Assembly (NCBI GenBank): GCA_035686365.1
Contig: DASRZM010000049.1
Span: 1-64,000, forward strand
Source of the DNA: DASRZM01 sp035686365
GTDB lineage: Bacteria; Pseudomonadota; Gammaproteobacteria; Xanthomonadales; Xanthomonadaceae
DNA length: 64,000 nt
Reading direction: 5' to 3'
Shown: piece after piece, positions 49,380-59,061 of the stretch
Numbering within the stretch: position 1 is the stretch's first letter
How the letters are laid out: every line of letters begins with the position of its first letter
The notes under the pieces: model-generated
The model's database searches: none
Told to the model about the DNA's origin: nothing
Seen by the model: only the letters and a program-made list of their open reading frames with translations
Translations under genes and position numbers: made by a program

Positions 49380-51488
49380 ATGAGCCCGCGCGCCGATGCG
49401 CCGGCAGCGGCCACGCTGCACGGTCCCGAGCCGGTGACCTGTCTGCCCGGAGTCGGGCCGACGTTGGCCGGGCGCCTGGCGGGCATGGGCATCGAATGCG
49501 TGCGCGACCTGTGGTTCCACCTGCCGTTGCGCTATGAGGATCGCACGCGGCTGACGCCGATCGCGCAGCTCGCGGCCGGGGCCCCGGCGCAGGTGGAGGG
49601 ACGCGTGGCGGCGGTGGAACGCGGCTTCCGCTACCGGCCGCTGCTGCGGGTAGCGCTGGAGGACGACAGCGGCGCGACGCTGACCCTGCGCTTCTTCCAT
49701 TTCCGCGCGGCCCAGGTCGCGCAGTTCGAGCCCGGCGCGTGGTTCCGCGCCTACGGCGAGGTCCGGTACGGCAGTCATGGCCCGGAGATGGTGCACCCGC
49801 GCTACCGCCGGCTCGCCGAGCAGGAGCGCGGACAGGTCGGCGACCGGCTCGACCCGATCTATCCAGCGGCCGAAGGCGTGGGGCAGGCCACGCTGCTGCG
49901 GCTGGTCGGACGAGCGCTGGACAGGCTGCCGGCGCCAGAACAACTGGAGCTGCTTCCCACCGCGGTACTGGCGCAGCTGCACCTTCCGAGCCTGGACGCG
50001 GCATTGCGCACCGTCCATCGCCCCCCGGTCGGCAGCGATCTGGACGCATTCGCCCGGGGGGTCCATCCGGCCCAGCAGCGGCTGGCGTTCGAGGAGCTGC
50101 TGGCCCACCAGCTGAGTCTGCGCCGCCAGCGGCTGAGCGTCCGAAGTGCACCGGCGCCGCGCATCCAGGGCCCGGGCCGGCTCGCCCAGGCCCTGCGCCG
50201 GGCGCTGCCGTTCCGGCTGACGGCCGCGCAGCGGCGCGTGGTCGCCGAGGTGCAGGCGGACCTGAAGTCGCGCGAACCGATGATGCGGCTGGTGCAGGGC
50301 GATGTCGGCTCCGGCAAGACGGTGGTGGCGGCGCTTGCGGCGGCGCGGGTGATCGAGGCCGGACACCAGGTCGCACTGATGGCCCCGACCGAACTGCTGG
50401 CCGAACAGCACGCGCACAATCTCGCTGCCTGGTTCGCGCCGCTGCAGATCGAACCGGTGTGGCTGTCGGGCAAGGTCAAGGGCAAGGCCCGCAGCAGTGC
50501 GCTGGCGCGGATCGCCGCAGGTGCGCCGCTGACCGTGGGCACCCATGCGCTGATGCAGGAAGGCGTCGGGTTCGCGCGGTTGGGACTGGCGATCATCGAC
50601 GAGCAGCACCGCTTCGGCGTGCACCAGCGGCTGCGCCTGCGCGACAAAGGTGCCGCAGGGGAAGGCGTGCCGCACCAGCTGGTGATGACCGCCACCCCGA
50701 TCCCGCGCACGCTGGCCATGACCGCCTACGCCGACCTGGACGTATCGGTGATCGACGCGCTGCCGCCCGGGCGCACGCCGGTCCGCACCGTGGTGATCGG
50801 CGCCGGGCGCCGCGGCGAGGTGATCGAGCGGATTCGCGCTTCCGGACGCGCCGGCCGCCAGGTCTACTGGGTCTGCACGCTGATCGAAGACAGCGAAGAG
50901 ATCGATGCGCAGGCGGCCGAGGCGACCTTCCAGGCGCTGTGCAGCCAGCTGCCGGACCTGCGCGTGGGCTTGCTGCACGGGCGCCTGAAACCGGCGCAGA
51001 AGCAGGCGGTCATGGCCGCCTTCCAGCGCGGCGGGCTGGACCTGCTGGTCGCCACCACCGTGATCGAGGTCGGCGTGGACGTGTCCAATGCCAGCCTGAT
51101 GATCGTCGAGAACGCCGAGCGGCTGGGCCTTGCCCAGCTGCACCAGCTGCGCGGGCGCGTCGGCCGCGGCGCCGAAGCCTCCACCTGCGTGCTGATGTAC
51201 CAGGCGCCGCTGTCGGAGATGGCGCGGCAGCGGCTGGCCCTGCTGCGACGGAGCAACGACGGTTTCGAGATCGCCGAGAAGGACCTTCAATTGCGCGGCC
51301 CCGGCGAACTGCTGGGCACCCGCCAGACCGGGCTGCCCGGGTTCCGCATCGCCGACCTGGTCCGCGACGCGCGCTGGCTGCCGGCGGTGCGGGACGCCTC
51401 CGAAGCACTGCTGGCGCAGGCGCCGGCCACCGCCGATGCGCTGATCGAACGCTGGGTCGGCGCCGCCGAACGCTACGCGGCGGCCTGA
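49380..51488 (+). CDS. recG: ATP-dependent DNA helicase RecG
   Basis: 702 residues from the ATG at 49380. N-terminal wedge domain with CLPGVGPTLAGRLAGMGI and the OB-fold (VEGRVAAVERGFRYRPLLRV). Helicase motifs: MRLVQGDVGSGKTVVAALAA (I), APTELLAEQHA (Ia), IIDEQHRFGV (II, DEQH), VMTATPIPRTLAMT (III), ATTVIEVGVDVSNAS (V), QLHQLRGRVGRG (VI). Rescues stalled forks by branch migration. Confidence 0.97.
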   Translation: MSPRADAPAAATLHGPEPVTCLPGVGPTLAGRLAGMGIECVRDLWFHLPLRYEDRTRLTPIAQLAAGAPAQVEGRVAAVERGFRYRPLLRVALEDDSGATLTLRFFHFRAAQVAQFEPGAWFRAYGEVRYGSHGPEMVHPRYRRLAEQERGQVGDRLDPIYPAAEGVGQATLLRLVGRALDRLPAPEQLELLPTAVLAQLHLPSLDAALRTVHRPPVGSDLDAFARGVHPAQQRLAFEELLAHQLSLRRQRLSVRSAPAPRIQGPGRLAQALRRALPFRLTAAQRRVVAEVQADLKSREPMMRLVQGDVGSGKTVVAALAAARVIEAGHQVALMAPTELLAEQHAHNLAAWFAPLQIEPVWLSGKVKGKARSSALARIAAGAPLTVGTHALMQEGVGFARLGLAIIDEQHRFGVHQRLRLRDKGAAGEGVPHQLVMTATPIPRTLAMTAYADLDVSVIDALPPGRTPVRTVVIGAGRRGEVIERIRASGRAGRQVYWVCTLIEDSEEIDAQAAEATFQALCSQLPDLRVGLLHGRLKPAQKQAVMAAFQRGGLDLLVATTVIEVGVDVSNASLMIVENAERLGLAQLHQLRGRVGRGAEASTCVLMYQAPLSEMARQRLALLRRSNDGFEIAEKDLQLRGPGELLGTRQTGLPGFRIADLVRDARWLPAVRDASEALLAQAPATADALIERWVGAAERYAAA

Positions 51489-51556
51489 GCCTGCGGCTTG
51501 GCCCCGGCGCGGCGGCGCGCTATCGTCGCGCGCCTCATGCCATCGGCGAGCCCGCC

Positions 51557-52498
51557 ATGCCCGCACCGTTGCGACTGTTGATCGACACCGACCCGGGCGT
51601 CGACGACGCGCTCGCCATCCTGATGGCGCTCACGCACCCGTGCGCCGAGGTGCTGGCGCTGTCGATCGTGGCCGGCAACGTCGGCATCGCGCACACGACG
51701 GCCAATGCGCTCAAGCTGCTGGAGGTTGCCGGCCGGGCCGACATCCCCGTGCATCCGGGCTGCGCGCAACCGCTGGTGCATCCGGCGGCCGATGCCGCCT
51801 TCGTCCACGGACGCGACGGCTTCGGCGACACCGCCTACCTGCCTGCCGCCCTGGCGCCCAGCCAGGAGCCCGCGGCCGCCGCGCTGGTGCGGCTTGCCCG
51901 GTCGCACGCGGGCGAGCTGACGCTGGTCGCGCTGGGACCACTGACCAACCTGGCCGTGGCCTGCCACCTCGATGCAGCGTTCCCGGAGCGGATCGGGCGA
52001 CTGGTCGTCATGGGTGGCGCCAGCACCGGGCGGGGCAACACCGACACGATTGCGGCCGAGTTCAACGTCGGCTTCGACCCGGAGGCCGCGCAGGTCGTCT
52101 TCTCACGGTTTCCGAAGTTCGAGCTGGTGGATTGGGAGGCGGTGCTTCGACACGGCTTCGGGCACGATGCGTTCGCCCGATGGCTGGATGCCGACACCGC
52201 GCGGGCGCGGTTCTATTCGGCGATCTCGCGACGCACGCGCGACTGGGCCAGGTCCAGTCGCGGCGAGAAAGCCTGGCATTCGGCCGACGCACTGGCGATG
52301 GCGGTGGCGCTGGAACCCGACGGGGTCACCCAGGCGCACGAACGCTGGGTCGGCGTGGAAACCGGCGGCCGGCTCTCGCGAGGCGCCACCGTGGTCGACT
52401 GGGACCGCCGCAGCGGGCGCCCGGCCAATGCGCGGATCCTCGCGCAGTACGATCCGGCGCGCTTCGAGGCGCTGATCCGGGCGGCGCTGGGGGGCTGA
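51557..52498 (+). CDS. Inosine/uridine-preferring nucleoside hydrolase family protein
   Basis: 313 residues. The calcium-binding signature is intact at the N-terminus: LLIDTDPGVDDALAIL (Asp10, 12, 16, 17). VAGNVGIAHTTANALKLLEV, LVALGPLTNLAVAC, LVVMGGASTGRGN and AEFNVGFDPEAAQVVF follow. Hydrolyses ribonucleosides to base and ribose; substrate preference cannot be told. Probably salvage. Confidence 0.93.
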   Translation: MPAPLRLLIDTDPGVDDALAILMALTHPCAEVLALSIVAGNVGIAHTTANALKLLEVAGRADIPVHPGCAQPLVHPAADAAFVHGRDGFGDTAYLPAALAPSQEPAAAALVRLARSHAGELTLVALGPLTNLAVACHLDAAFPERIGRLVVMGGASTGRGNTDTIAAEFNVGFDPEAAQVVFSRFPKFELVDWEAVLRHGFGHDAFARWLDADTARARFYSAISRRTRDWARSSRGEKAWHSADALAMAVALEPDGVTQAHERWVGVETGGRLSRGATVVDWDRRSGRPANARILAQYDPARFEALIRAALGG

Positions 52499-52522
52499 AT
52501 CGCGGCGATGGGCCGCTCCCAC
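52499..52522. repeat. REP-type hairpin, inverted orientation
   Basis: The complement reads GTGGGAGCGGCCCATCGCCG then CGAT, a one-base variant of the GGGAGCGGCC unit found at 3000-3026 and elsewhere. Directly follows the nucleoside hydrolase stop. Confidence 0.75.
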
Positions 52523-52637
52523 GCTGCTTCGATGCGACGGCGAGGAAGGCCGGTCGCGGCCCGCGGGATACCCTGCGGAGCCTGCCTTCCATCACCGCGG
52601 GGCCTCGGGACTGCGCCCGACCCGACACCGGGGCAAG

Positions 52638-52667
52638 TTGCGTGGGTGCCGGGCGCGCCGCTACAAT
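52638..52667 (+). promoter_or_regulatory. Candidate sigma-70 promoter for rpmE2
   Basis: TTGCGT (52638-52643), 18 bp, TACAAT (52662-52667), 58 bp before the ATG at 52726. No AT-rich Zur-type palindrome is visible around it. Confidence 0.5.
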
Positions 52668-52725
52668 GCCGCGCTTTGCCACGGGCGACCCGGTTCCGGG
52701 CCCGCCCGCCACGCAGGATCCTGCC

Positions 52726-52968
52726 ATGAAAGCCGACATCCATCCCGAATACCGCCCGGTGGTGTTCCAGGACGTCTCCAGCGACTTTTCCTTCCTGACC
52801 CGCTCCACGCTGTCGAGCAAGGAGACGGTCAAGTGGGAGGACGGCAACGAGTACCCGCTGATCAAGGTCGAGATCTCCTCGGCCTCGCACCCGTTCTACA
52901 CCGGCAAGCACAAGATCCTGGACTCCAGCGGTCGCGTCGACAAGTTCCGCCGCCGCTACGGCAAGTAG
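52726..52968 (+). CDS. rpmE2: 50S ribosomal protein L31 type B
   Basis: 80 residues. MKADIHPEYRPVVFQDVSSD, FSFLTRSTL, PLIKVEISSASHPFYTGKHK and DSSGRVDKFRRRYGK. The four zinc-binding cysteines of the C+ type are absent, so this is the zinc-independent C- paralogue, often used under zinc limitation. Confidence 0.97.
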   Translation: MKADIHPEYRPVVFQDVSSDFSFLTRSTLSSKETVKWEDGNEYPLIKVEISSASHPFYTGKHKILDSSGRVDKFRRRYGK

Positions 52969-53277
52969 GCACGCCGCCCCTGTGGCCGGCGACCCGGTCC
53001 GCGCGCCGCACGGACCGATGCCCTCGCTCCGGCACCCCTGATCCGGCCCCGTCACCCGGACGGCGCAGGCGCTCGCCCCTGAGTGGCGGTGCCGGTACGT
53101 GCGCGCCAACTCATCGGGGCGCTGCGCCGACGTCGGGCCACCTGCACCCTGTGCGATAATTCGGCCGGTCGACCGCGGTCGGTTCCGCGCCCGCGGTCCG
53201 CGCATTCGTTCCGATCCGTTTCGCGCCGTGGCGTCGTTCAAGCTCCGCCGCCGGCGCGCTGTCGAAGGAGTACGCCC
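52969..53277. promoter_or_regulatory. gltA upstream region
   Basis: 309 bp without a supported gene. An extended -10-like TGCGATAAT at 53152-53160 is the best gltA promoter candidate; the -35 region is weak. AAGGAG precedes the gltA GTG. Confidence 0.45.
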
Positions 53278-54573
53278 GTGTCCGAGAACAACAGCGCCGT
53301 GCTGACCGTCACCGGCTCCGGCCGCAGTGCCGAGCTGCCCATCGTCCAGGGCAGCCTGGGCGCACCGACCCTCGACATCGGAAAGCTCCACAGGCAGACC
53401 GGGCATTTCACGTTCGACCCGGGTTTCGTCGCCACCGCCAGCTGCAAGAGCGCGATCACCTACATCGACGGCGACGAAGGCGTGCTGCTGTACCGCGGCT
53501 ATCCGATCGAGCAGCTCGCCAAGCACTCCAGCTTCCTGGAAGTCGCCTACCTGCTGATCAACGGCGAACTGCCCGACCAGGCCCGGTTCGACGCCTTCGA
53601 GCACAGCGTGACCAATCACACGATGATGCACGAGGCGCTCAAGAACTTCCTGGGCGGCTTCCGCCACGACGCCCATCCCATGGCGATGCTGTGCGGCATG
53701 ATCGGTTCGCTGGCGGCGTTCTACCACGACAACCTGGACATGGACGACGCCGACCAGCGCCACCTGGCGGCGATCCGCCTGATCGCCAAGGTGCCGACCA
53801 TCGCAGCCGCCTGCTACCGCTACTCGATCGGCTGGCCCGTTCGCTTCCCGCGCAACAACCTGGAGTACTGCACGCGGTTCCTGCACATGATGTTCGAGGT
53901 GCCGGCCGAGCCGCTGACCCTGAACCCGGTGGCGGCCAGGGCGCTGGACCTGCTGTTCATCCTGCACGCGGACCACGAGCAGAACGCCTCCACCTCGACG
54001 GTGCGCCTGGTCGGTTCCACCGGGGCCAATCCGTACGCCTGCGTGGCTGCCGGCATTGCCGCCCTGTGGGGCCCGGCGCACGGCGGCGCCAACGAGGCGG
54101 TCCTGAAAATGCTCGAGGAGATCGGCGAGGCGAAGAACGTCGCCGCGGCGGTCGCCAGGGCCAAGGACAAGGCTTCCGGCTTCCGGCTGATGGGCTTCGG
54201 CCACCGCGTCTACAAGAACTACGACCCGCGCGCGGCCATCATCCGCGAGATGTGCCACAAGGTGCTGGACGAACTGGGTGTGGACGATCCGCTGCTCGAG
54301 GTGGCGATGAAGCTCGAACACGCCGCACTGGAGGACGACTACTTCGTCGAGCGCAAGCTGTATCCGAACGTGGATTTCTACTCCGGCCTGATCTACAAGG
54401 CGCTGAAGATCCCCACCGAGATGTTCACGGTGATGTTCGCGATCGCCCGCACCGCCGGCTGGGTCGCGCACTGGCTCGAACAGCAGAACGACCCGGACGG
54501 GAAGATCGGCCGCCCGCGGCAGGTCTACACCGGGGCCACCCGGCGCGATTACGTCCCGTGCGACCAGCGCTGA
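53278..54573 (+). CDS. gltA: Citrate synthase
   Basis: 431 residues, type II hexameric class by length. Catalytic regions: LFILHADHEQNASTSTVRLV (His), LWGPAHGGANEAVLKMLEEI (His) and PNVDFYSGLIYKALKIP (Asp). MGFGHRVYKNYDPRA is also diagnostic. The start is a GTG with AAGGAG upstream. Condenses acetyl-CoA with oxaloacetate; type II enzymes are often NADH-sensitive. Confidence 0.98.
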   Translation: MSENNSAVLTVTGSGRSAELPIVQGSLGAPTLDIGKLHRQTGHFTFDPGFVATASCKSAITYIDGDEGVLLYRGYPIEQLAKHSSFLEVAYLLINGELPDQARFDAFEHSVTNHTMMHEALKNFLGGFRHDAHPMAMLCGMIGSLAAFYHDNLDMDDADQRHLAAIRLIAKVPTIAAACYRYSIGWPVRFPRNNLEYCTRFLHMMFEVPAEPLTLNPVAARALDLLFILHADHEQNASTSTVRLVGSTGANPYACVAAGIAALWGPAHGGANEAVLKMLEEIGEAKNVAAAVARAKDKASGFRLMGFGHRVYKNYDPRAAIIREMCHKVLDELGVDDPLLEVAMKLEHAALEDDYFVERKLYPNVDFYSGLIYKALKIPTEMFTVMFAIARTAGWVAHWLEQQNDPDGKIGRPRQVYTGATRRDYVPCDQR

Positions 54574-54595
54574 AACAGCCCCGGCCGGACCGTCT

Positions 54596-55240
54596 TCAGA
54601 ATCCCTCGTGCTGCGCCATGTCCTGCTCGAGCAGCAGCTGGCGCACCGCACTGAGTGAGGCGCGCCGCATCGGGCGCTCGTCGATGCGGTCCAGCGGCGC
54701 CTGCCGGAGCGCATCGCGCGGCAGGATGGTCAGGTCGATGGGCGTGCCCTCGGCCGCGAACAGCAGTACCGGGAATTCGTCGCTGCGCCCGGTATCCAGC
54801 CGCAGCCGCCGCTTCTGCTGTTCGTACGGGATGCCGTGCTCGGACAGGTAGCGCACGACCGACTCGGGATCGTCGTCGAACAGGTGCAGGCATACCGCCG
54901 AGTGCGCATCGGCCGTGCCCTCGAGCACGGCGCCGACCAGCCGCGGGTCGAAGCGGTCGAAGAATTCCAGCGCCTGGGCCGCGACCTCGAGGCGCTCGCG
55001 CAGCAGCTGAGCGTGCGAGTCGCCCAGGAACAGCCGCTGGTGCTCGCGCAGCGCGTCCTGGATCTCGCGGTTGCGCGGCAGCGAGGCATCGTCCCGGATG
55101 CCCAGCCGTTCGGCGGCCTTGAGCTTGGCCTGGTGGTAGTCGCGGATGCCGTGCTCGCTGATCAGTCGGGCCGCCTCCACGGCGAGCCGGCGACGCCGCT
55201 CCGAGATCCTGGTCTGCGCGTGCCGATGTGCGTGGCGCAT
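54596..55240 (-). CDS. Conserved-looking protein of unknown function
   Basis: 214 residues from the ATG at 55240. An Arg/His-rich N-terminus (MRHAHRHAQTRISERRRRLA) precedes a helix-turn-like segment (EAARLISEHGIRDYHQAKLK, AAERLGI), a helical middle (QDALREHQRLFLGDSHAQLL) and an alpha/beta C-terminal part (AVCLHLFDDDPESVVRYLSE; EFPVLLFAAEGTPIDLTILP). The last part is reminiscent of nucleotidyltransferase-like folds, but I cannot name a family. It lies 34 bp downstream of mrcA on the same strand, so a link to cell-wall synthesis is possible only by context. Confidence 0.75.
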   Translation of the reverse strand: MRHAHRHAQTRISERRRRLAVEAARLISEHGIRDYHQAKLKAAERLGIRDDASLPRNREIQDALREHQRLFLGDSHAQLLRERLEVAAQALEFFDRFDPRLVGAVLEGTADAHSAVCLHLFDDDPESVVRYLSEHGIPYEQQKRRLRLDTGRSDEFPVLLFAAEGTPIDLTILPRDALRQAPLDRIDERPMRRASLSAVRQLLLEQDMAQHEGF

Positions 55241-55274
55241 CGCGAAGCTTCCTGGCGACCGCTGGGCCGGCGCC

Positions 55275-57731
55275 TCAGAAGATATCAAACTCCTCCTCGT
55301 CGTTGACGGCCGAGTCCGCCATCCGGGTTTCCAGGCGCGAGATGTCCTCGGCCTTGAAGTATTCGGTGACGGCATCGGCGCCGCTGCCGGAGACCAGCAT
55401 GCCGGTGCTGCGGTCGATCAGTGCGGTGACGATGCCGTTGGGCGTGGGGAACTCCCGCTCGGGCACACCTTCGAGCGCCACGCGCATGAACTCGACCCAC
55501 ATCGGCAGGGCCGCGCGTGAAGCGAATTCACCGCGGCCCAGTGGCGAGAAATCGTCCTTGCCGACCCAGGTCGTGACGACCAGATCGCCGCCGAAGCCCG
55601 AGAACCAGGCGTCACGGAAGTCGTTGGTGGTGCCGGTCTTGCCGCCCAGGTCCACGCGCTCCAGGACCAGCGCACCGCGTCCGGTGCCGCGCCTGACCAC
55701 GTCGCGCAGCAGGCTGTTGACCAGGAAGGCATTGCGCTCGTCGATCACCCGCGGTGCCAGGTGCAGCTCCGGCGGGCCGACCTCGCCGCCGCTGCCGCTC
55801 AGGCGCTGGCTGCCGGCCACGCTGAGGTCGAAGCCGCCGCCCCCGCGGCTGCTTTCGAGTTCGATCCGCTGCGGGCACAGCACGCAGGCGCGCGCGGGGC
55901 GGGACTGGTGGACGACCACACCGTCGCGACGACGGATCTGCTCGACCACGTAGGGGTCGACCAGGAAGCCGCCGTTGGCGAACACGGCATAGCCGCGCGC
56001 CAGCGCCACCGGCGGCAGCGAGCTGGTGCCCAGGGCCAGGGACAGGTTCGGCGGCAGCGATTCGGGCGGAAACCCGAAGCCCTGCATGTGGGATCGGGCG
56101 AACTCGACGCCGACGGCGTCGAGCACGCGCACGGACACCAGGTTGCGCGAGCGCACCATGGCCTCGCGCAGCCGCATCGGCCCGTCGAACTTGCCGTCGT
56201 CGTTCTGCGGGCGCCAGCTCTTGCCGGTCCAGCGGTCGTGGAACACCACCGGCGCATCGAGCACGATCGAGGCCGGGGTAAAGCCGCGCGCGAAGGCGGA
56301 GGAGTACACGAACGGCTTGAACGAGGATCCCGGGTTGCGCTGCGACTGGGTGGCGCGGTTGAACTTGTTCAGCGCGAAACTGAATCCTCCGGTCAGTGCG
56401 CGGATGGCCCCGGTCTCGGGCGACAGCGCCACCAGGGCGCCCTGTACGTCGGGCAGCTGCGAGAGCGTCCAGTCGCCCTGCGTGTCGCGGGCGACGCGGA
56501 CGATGTCGCCCACGTCGAGCACGTCCGGGACCTTGCCCGGTCGCCCGCCGCGCCGGTTCTCGTCGATGTAGGGCGCCGCCCAGCGCACCGCCTCCAGGTC
56601 CAGCTCGATCACCTGGCCATCGCCCAGGTACAGCGTCGCCGAGCCGGGCCCGGAGGCGGTGACCAGGGCTGGCTGCAGCCCCGCGATCGGGACCGTGCCC
56701 GTCAGCAGCCGTTGCCATTGCGCCGGGCCGTCCCCCTCCGGGATGGCCACGCGGGCTTCCGGACCGCGCCAGCCGTGTCGCCGGTCGTAGTCGAGCAGGT
56801 TGCGCCGCACGGCCAGGTTGGCCGCCTCCTGGGCCTTGCTGTCGAGTGTGGTCACCACGTGCAGACCACTGGTGAGGGCGGCCTCACCGTAGCGCTCCAG
56901 CGCGGCCAGCCGGACCAGTTCGGCCGCGTAGGGGGCATCCAGGGCGACCGGCGGCTCGTTGGGGTGGGCGTGCCCGGGCTGGGCCTTGGCCAGGCGCAGC
57001 TCGGCGGCGTCGATGAAGCCGACCTCGAACATGCGGTCGAGCACATAGTTGCGGCGCACCATCGCCCGGCTGGGATTGGTGATCGGATTGCCGCTGGAGG
57101 GGAACTTGGGGATCGAGGCCAGCATGGCGGCCTCGGCCAGGGTCAGCTCGTCCAGTCGCTTGCCGTAATAGAACTCGGCCGCCGCTGCGACCCCGTAGGC
57201 GCGATTGCCGAAGAAGCTCTTGTTCAGGTACAGCTCCAGGATCTCGTCCTTGCCCAGTTCCCGCTCGATCTTCAGTGCCAGGAACATCTCGGTGAGCTTG
57301 CGGGTGTAGGAGTACTCGGTGCTCAGGAAGAACTGGCGGGCGACCTGCTGGGTGATGGTGCTGCCCCCGGGTACCCGGTCCAGGTCGCTGAAAGCGAGCA
57401 TCCACACGGCCCGGGCGACGCCCCGCCAGTCCACCCCGGGGTGCTCGTAGAAGCGGGCGTCCTCGGTGGCGATGAAGGCCTGCTTGACGTGCTCGGGCAC
57501 GCGGCCGATGGCGACCGGATAGCGCCGCATTTCCCCGAACAGGGCGATGAGCTTGCCGTCGGCGCTGGTCACGCTCAGGGGCTCCTGGAGCTCCACCTGC
57601 CTGAGCACGGTCACGTCCGGAAGGCGCGGGGCGATCAGCCAATACAGGGCCCCGGCGGTCGCCAGGCCCAGGACCACCAGCACCAGGCCGAGCCACAGCG
57701 CCCAGCGCGCCACACGTCGCAATCGGGGCAT
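55275..57731 (-). CDS. mrcA: Penicillin-binding protein 1A
   Basis: 818 residues, bifunctional class A PBP. Membrane anchor about 8-32. Glycosyltransferase domain: ATEDARFYEHPGVDW (catalytic Glu), GGSTITQQVARQFFL and RKLTEMFLALKIERELGKDE. An OB-like insertion (about 330-430) is typical of PBP1A. Transpeptidase: Ser469 in NPGSSFKPF (SxxK), SRN in MVRSRNLVSV, and GGKTGTTNDFRDAWF. Divergent from pilM, the classical mrcA/pilMNOPQ arrangement. Confidence 0.97.
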   Translation of the reverse strand: MPRLRRVARWALWLGLVLVVLGLATAGALYWLIAPRLPDVTVLRQVELQEPLSVTSADGKLIALFGEMRRYPVAIGRVPEHVKQAFIATEDARFYEHPGVDWRGVARAVWMLAFSDLDRVPGGSTITQQVARQFFLSTEYSYTRKLTEMFLALKIERELGKDEILELYLNKSFFGNRAYGVAAAAEFYYGKRLDELTLAEAAMLASIPKFPSSGNPITNPSRAMVRRNYVLDRMFEVGFIDAAELRLAKAQPGHAHPNEPPVALDAPYAAELVRLAALERYGEAALTSGLHVVTTLDSKAQEAANLAVRRNLLDYDRRHGWRGPEARVAIPEGDGPAQWQRLLTGTVPIAGLQPALVTASGPGSATLYLGDGQVIELDLEAVRWAAPYIDENRRGGRPGKVPDVLDVGDIVRVARDTQGDWTLSQLPDVQGALVALSPETGAIRALTGGFSFALNKFNRATQSQRNPGSSFKPFVYSSAFARGFTPASIVLDAPVVFHDRWTGKSWRPQNDDGKFDGPMRLREAMVRSRNLVSVRVLDAVGVEFARSHMQGFGFPPESLPPNLSLALGTSSLPPVALARGYAVFANGGFLVDPYVVEQIRRRDGVVVHQSRPARACVLCPQRIELESSRGGGGFDLSVAGSQRLSGSGGEVGPPELHLAPRVIDERNAFLVNSLLRDVVRRGTGRGALVLERVDLGGKTGTTNDFRDAWFSGFGGDLVVTTWVGKDDFSPLGRGEFASRAALPMWVEFMRVALEGVPEREFPTPNGIVTALIDRSTGMLVSGSGADAVTEYFKAEDISRLETRMADSAVNDEEEFDIF

Positions 57732-58002
57732 CGGAAAGGGTCTCGAGGGTTTGCAGATGATGTGCAACCGGAGTATAGATCGGCTCGTCGTGGGCGGTGC
57801 ATGAACCGCCCCAGGAGCCGGGCAACGGCGGGGGGCCGGGGCCTGGCGGACCGGGGACAACACGGATGAGGAGAGCTGCCGGCCGGTGCCGGAACAGGAT
57901 TCGGGGCCCCGGCCTCGGCCCCAGTTGCCCTTCGTAAATTTTCGTTATTTAATGTAGTTGCGTAGTATTCGCTCGTAAGAGCCCGTGGGAAGGGGAGAAA
58001 CC
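57732..58002 (+). promoter_or_regulatory. mrcA/pilM divergent region with pilM promoter candidate
   Basis: 271 bp. TTGCCC (57925-57930), 17 bp, TTTAAT (57948-57953) forms a plausible pilM promoter in an AT-rich patch that stands out from its surroundings. AAGGGGAGAAACC precedes the GTG start of pilM. No mrcA promoter is assigned. Confidence 0.5.
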
Positions 58003-59061
58003 GTGGGGCTGCTATCGAAAAACATGCCACCGCTGGTGGGAGTGGACATCAGTTCCACCGCGGTGAAGCTGCTGCAGCTGAGCCAGGCAGGCACGCGCTA
58101 TCGCGTCGAACACTACGCGGTCGAGCCACTGCCGCCCAATGCCGTGGTGGAGAAGAACATCGTCGAGGTCGAGGCGGTCGGCGAGGCGATCAAGCGCGCG
58201 CTGGTGCGATCGGGCGCCAGGGCACGGCACGCAGCGGCGGCGGTCGCCGGGTCGGCGGTGATCACCAAGGTGATCCCGATGCAGGCCAACCTGACCGAGG
58301 ACGAGATGGAGGACCAGGTCCAGGTCGAGGCCGGGCAGTACATCCCGTACCCGATCGAGGAAGTCAGCATGGACTTCGAGGTCCTGGGGCCGGTCAAGGA
58401 CAACCCGGAGATGATCCAGGTGCTGCTGGCGGCCTCGCGGACCGAGAACGTCGACGTGCGCATCGCGGCCCTGGACCTTGGCGGCCTGACCGCCCGGGTG
58501 GTCGACGTGGAGGCATTCGCCATGGAGAACGCCTTCCGGCTCATCTCCGACCAGCTTTCGGTCCCGAAGGACGCGCTGGTGGCGCTGGTGGACGTGGGCG
58601 CCACCATGACCACGCTGAACGTGCTGCGCAACCAGCGCAGCATCTACACGCGCGAGCAGGTGTTCGGCGGCAAGCAGCTCACCGACGAGGTCATGCGCCG
58701 CTACGGGCTCTCCTACGAGGAGGCCGGCCTGGCCAAGCGCCAGGGGGGCCTGCCGGAGAGCTACGAGATCGAGGTGCTGGAGCCGTTCAAGGAGGCACTG
58801 GTGCAGCAGGTCAGCCGGTTGCTGCAGTTCTTCTACGCCGGAAGCGAGTTCAACAAGGTCGACCAGATCGTGCTCGCCGGGGGTTGTGCCTCGATCCCGG
58901 GCATCGCCGAGATGGTCGAGGAGCAGCTGGGCGTGCTCACCATCATCGCCAATCCGCTGGCGAACATGTCGCTGTCCTCGCGCGTGCAGGCGCAAGCCCT
59001 GGCGCAGGACGCGCCGGCGCTGATGATCGCCTGCGGCCTGGCCCTGAGGAGCTTCGACTGA
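58003..59061 (+). CDS. pilM: Type IV pilus inner-membrane platform protein PilM
   Basis: 352 residues, actin-like ATPase fold. GVDISSTAVKLLQLS (phosphate 1), VDVGATMTTLNVL (phosphate 2) and VLAGGCASIPGIAEMVEEQL (adenosine motif) are present. A cytoplasmic ring protein that binds the N-terminus of PilN. GTG start at 58003 with strong SD. First gene of pilMNOPQ. Confidence 0.97.
   Translation: MGLLSKNMPPLVGVDISSTAVKLLQLSQAGTRYRVEHYAVEPLPPNAVVEKNIVEVEAVGEAIKRALVRSGARARHAAAAVAGSAVITKVIPMQANLTEDEMEDQVQVEAGQYIPYPIEEVSMDFEVLGPVKDNPEMIQVLLAASRTENVDVRIAALDLGGLTARVVDVEAFAMENAFRLISDQLSVPKDALVALVDVGATMTTLNVLRNQRSIYTREQVFGGKQLTDEVMRRYGLSYEEAGLAKRQGGLPESYEIEVLEPFKEALVQQVSRLLQFFYAGSEFNKVDQIVLAGGCASIPGIAEMVEEQLGVLTIIANPLANMSLSSRVQAQALAQDAPALMIACGLALRSFD

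Noticed and set aside
52600..52725. Zur operator upstream of rpmE2
   Set aside because: C- type L31 genes are often Zur-controlled, but no AT-rich palindrome of the expected kind is visible here.
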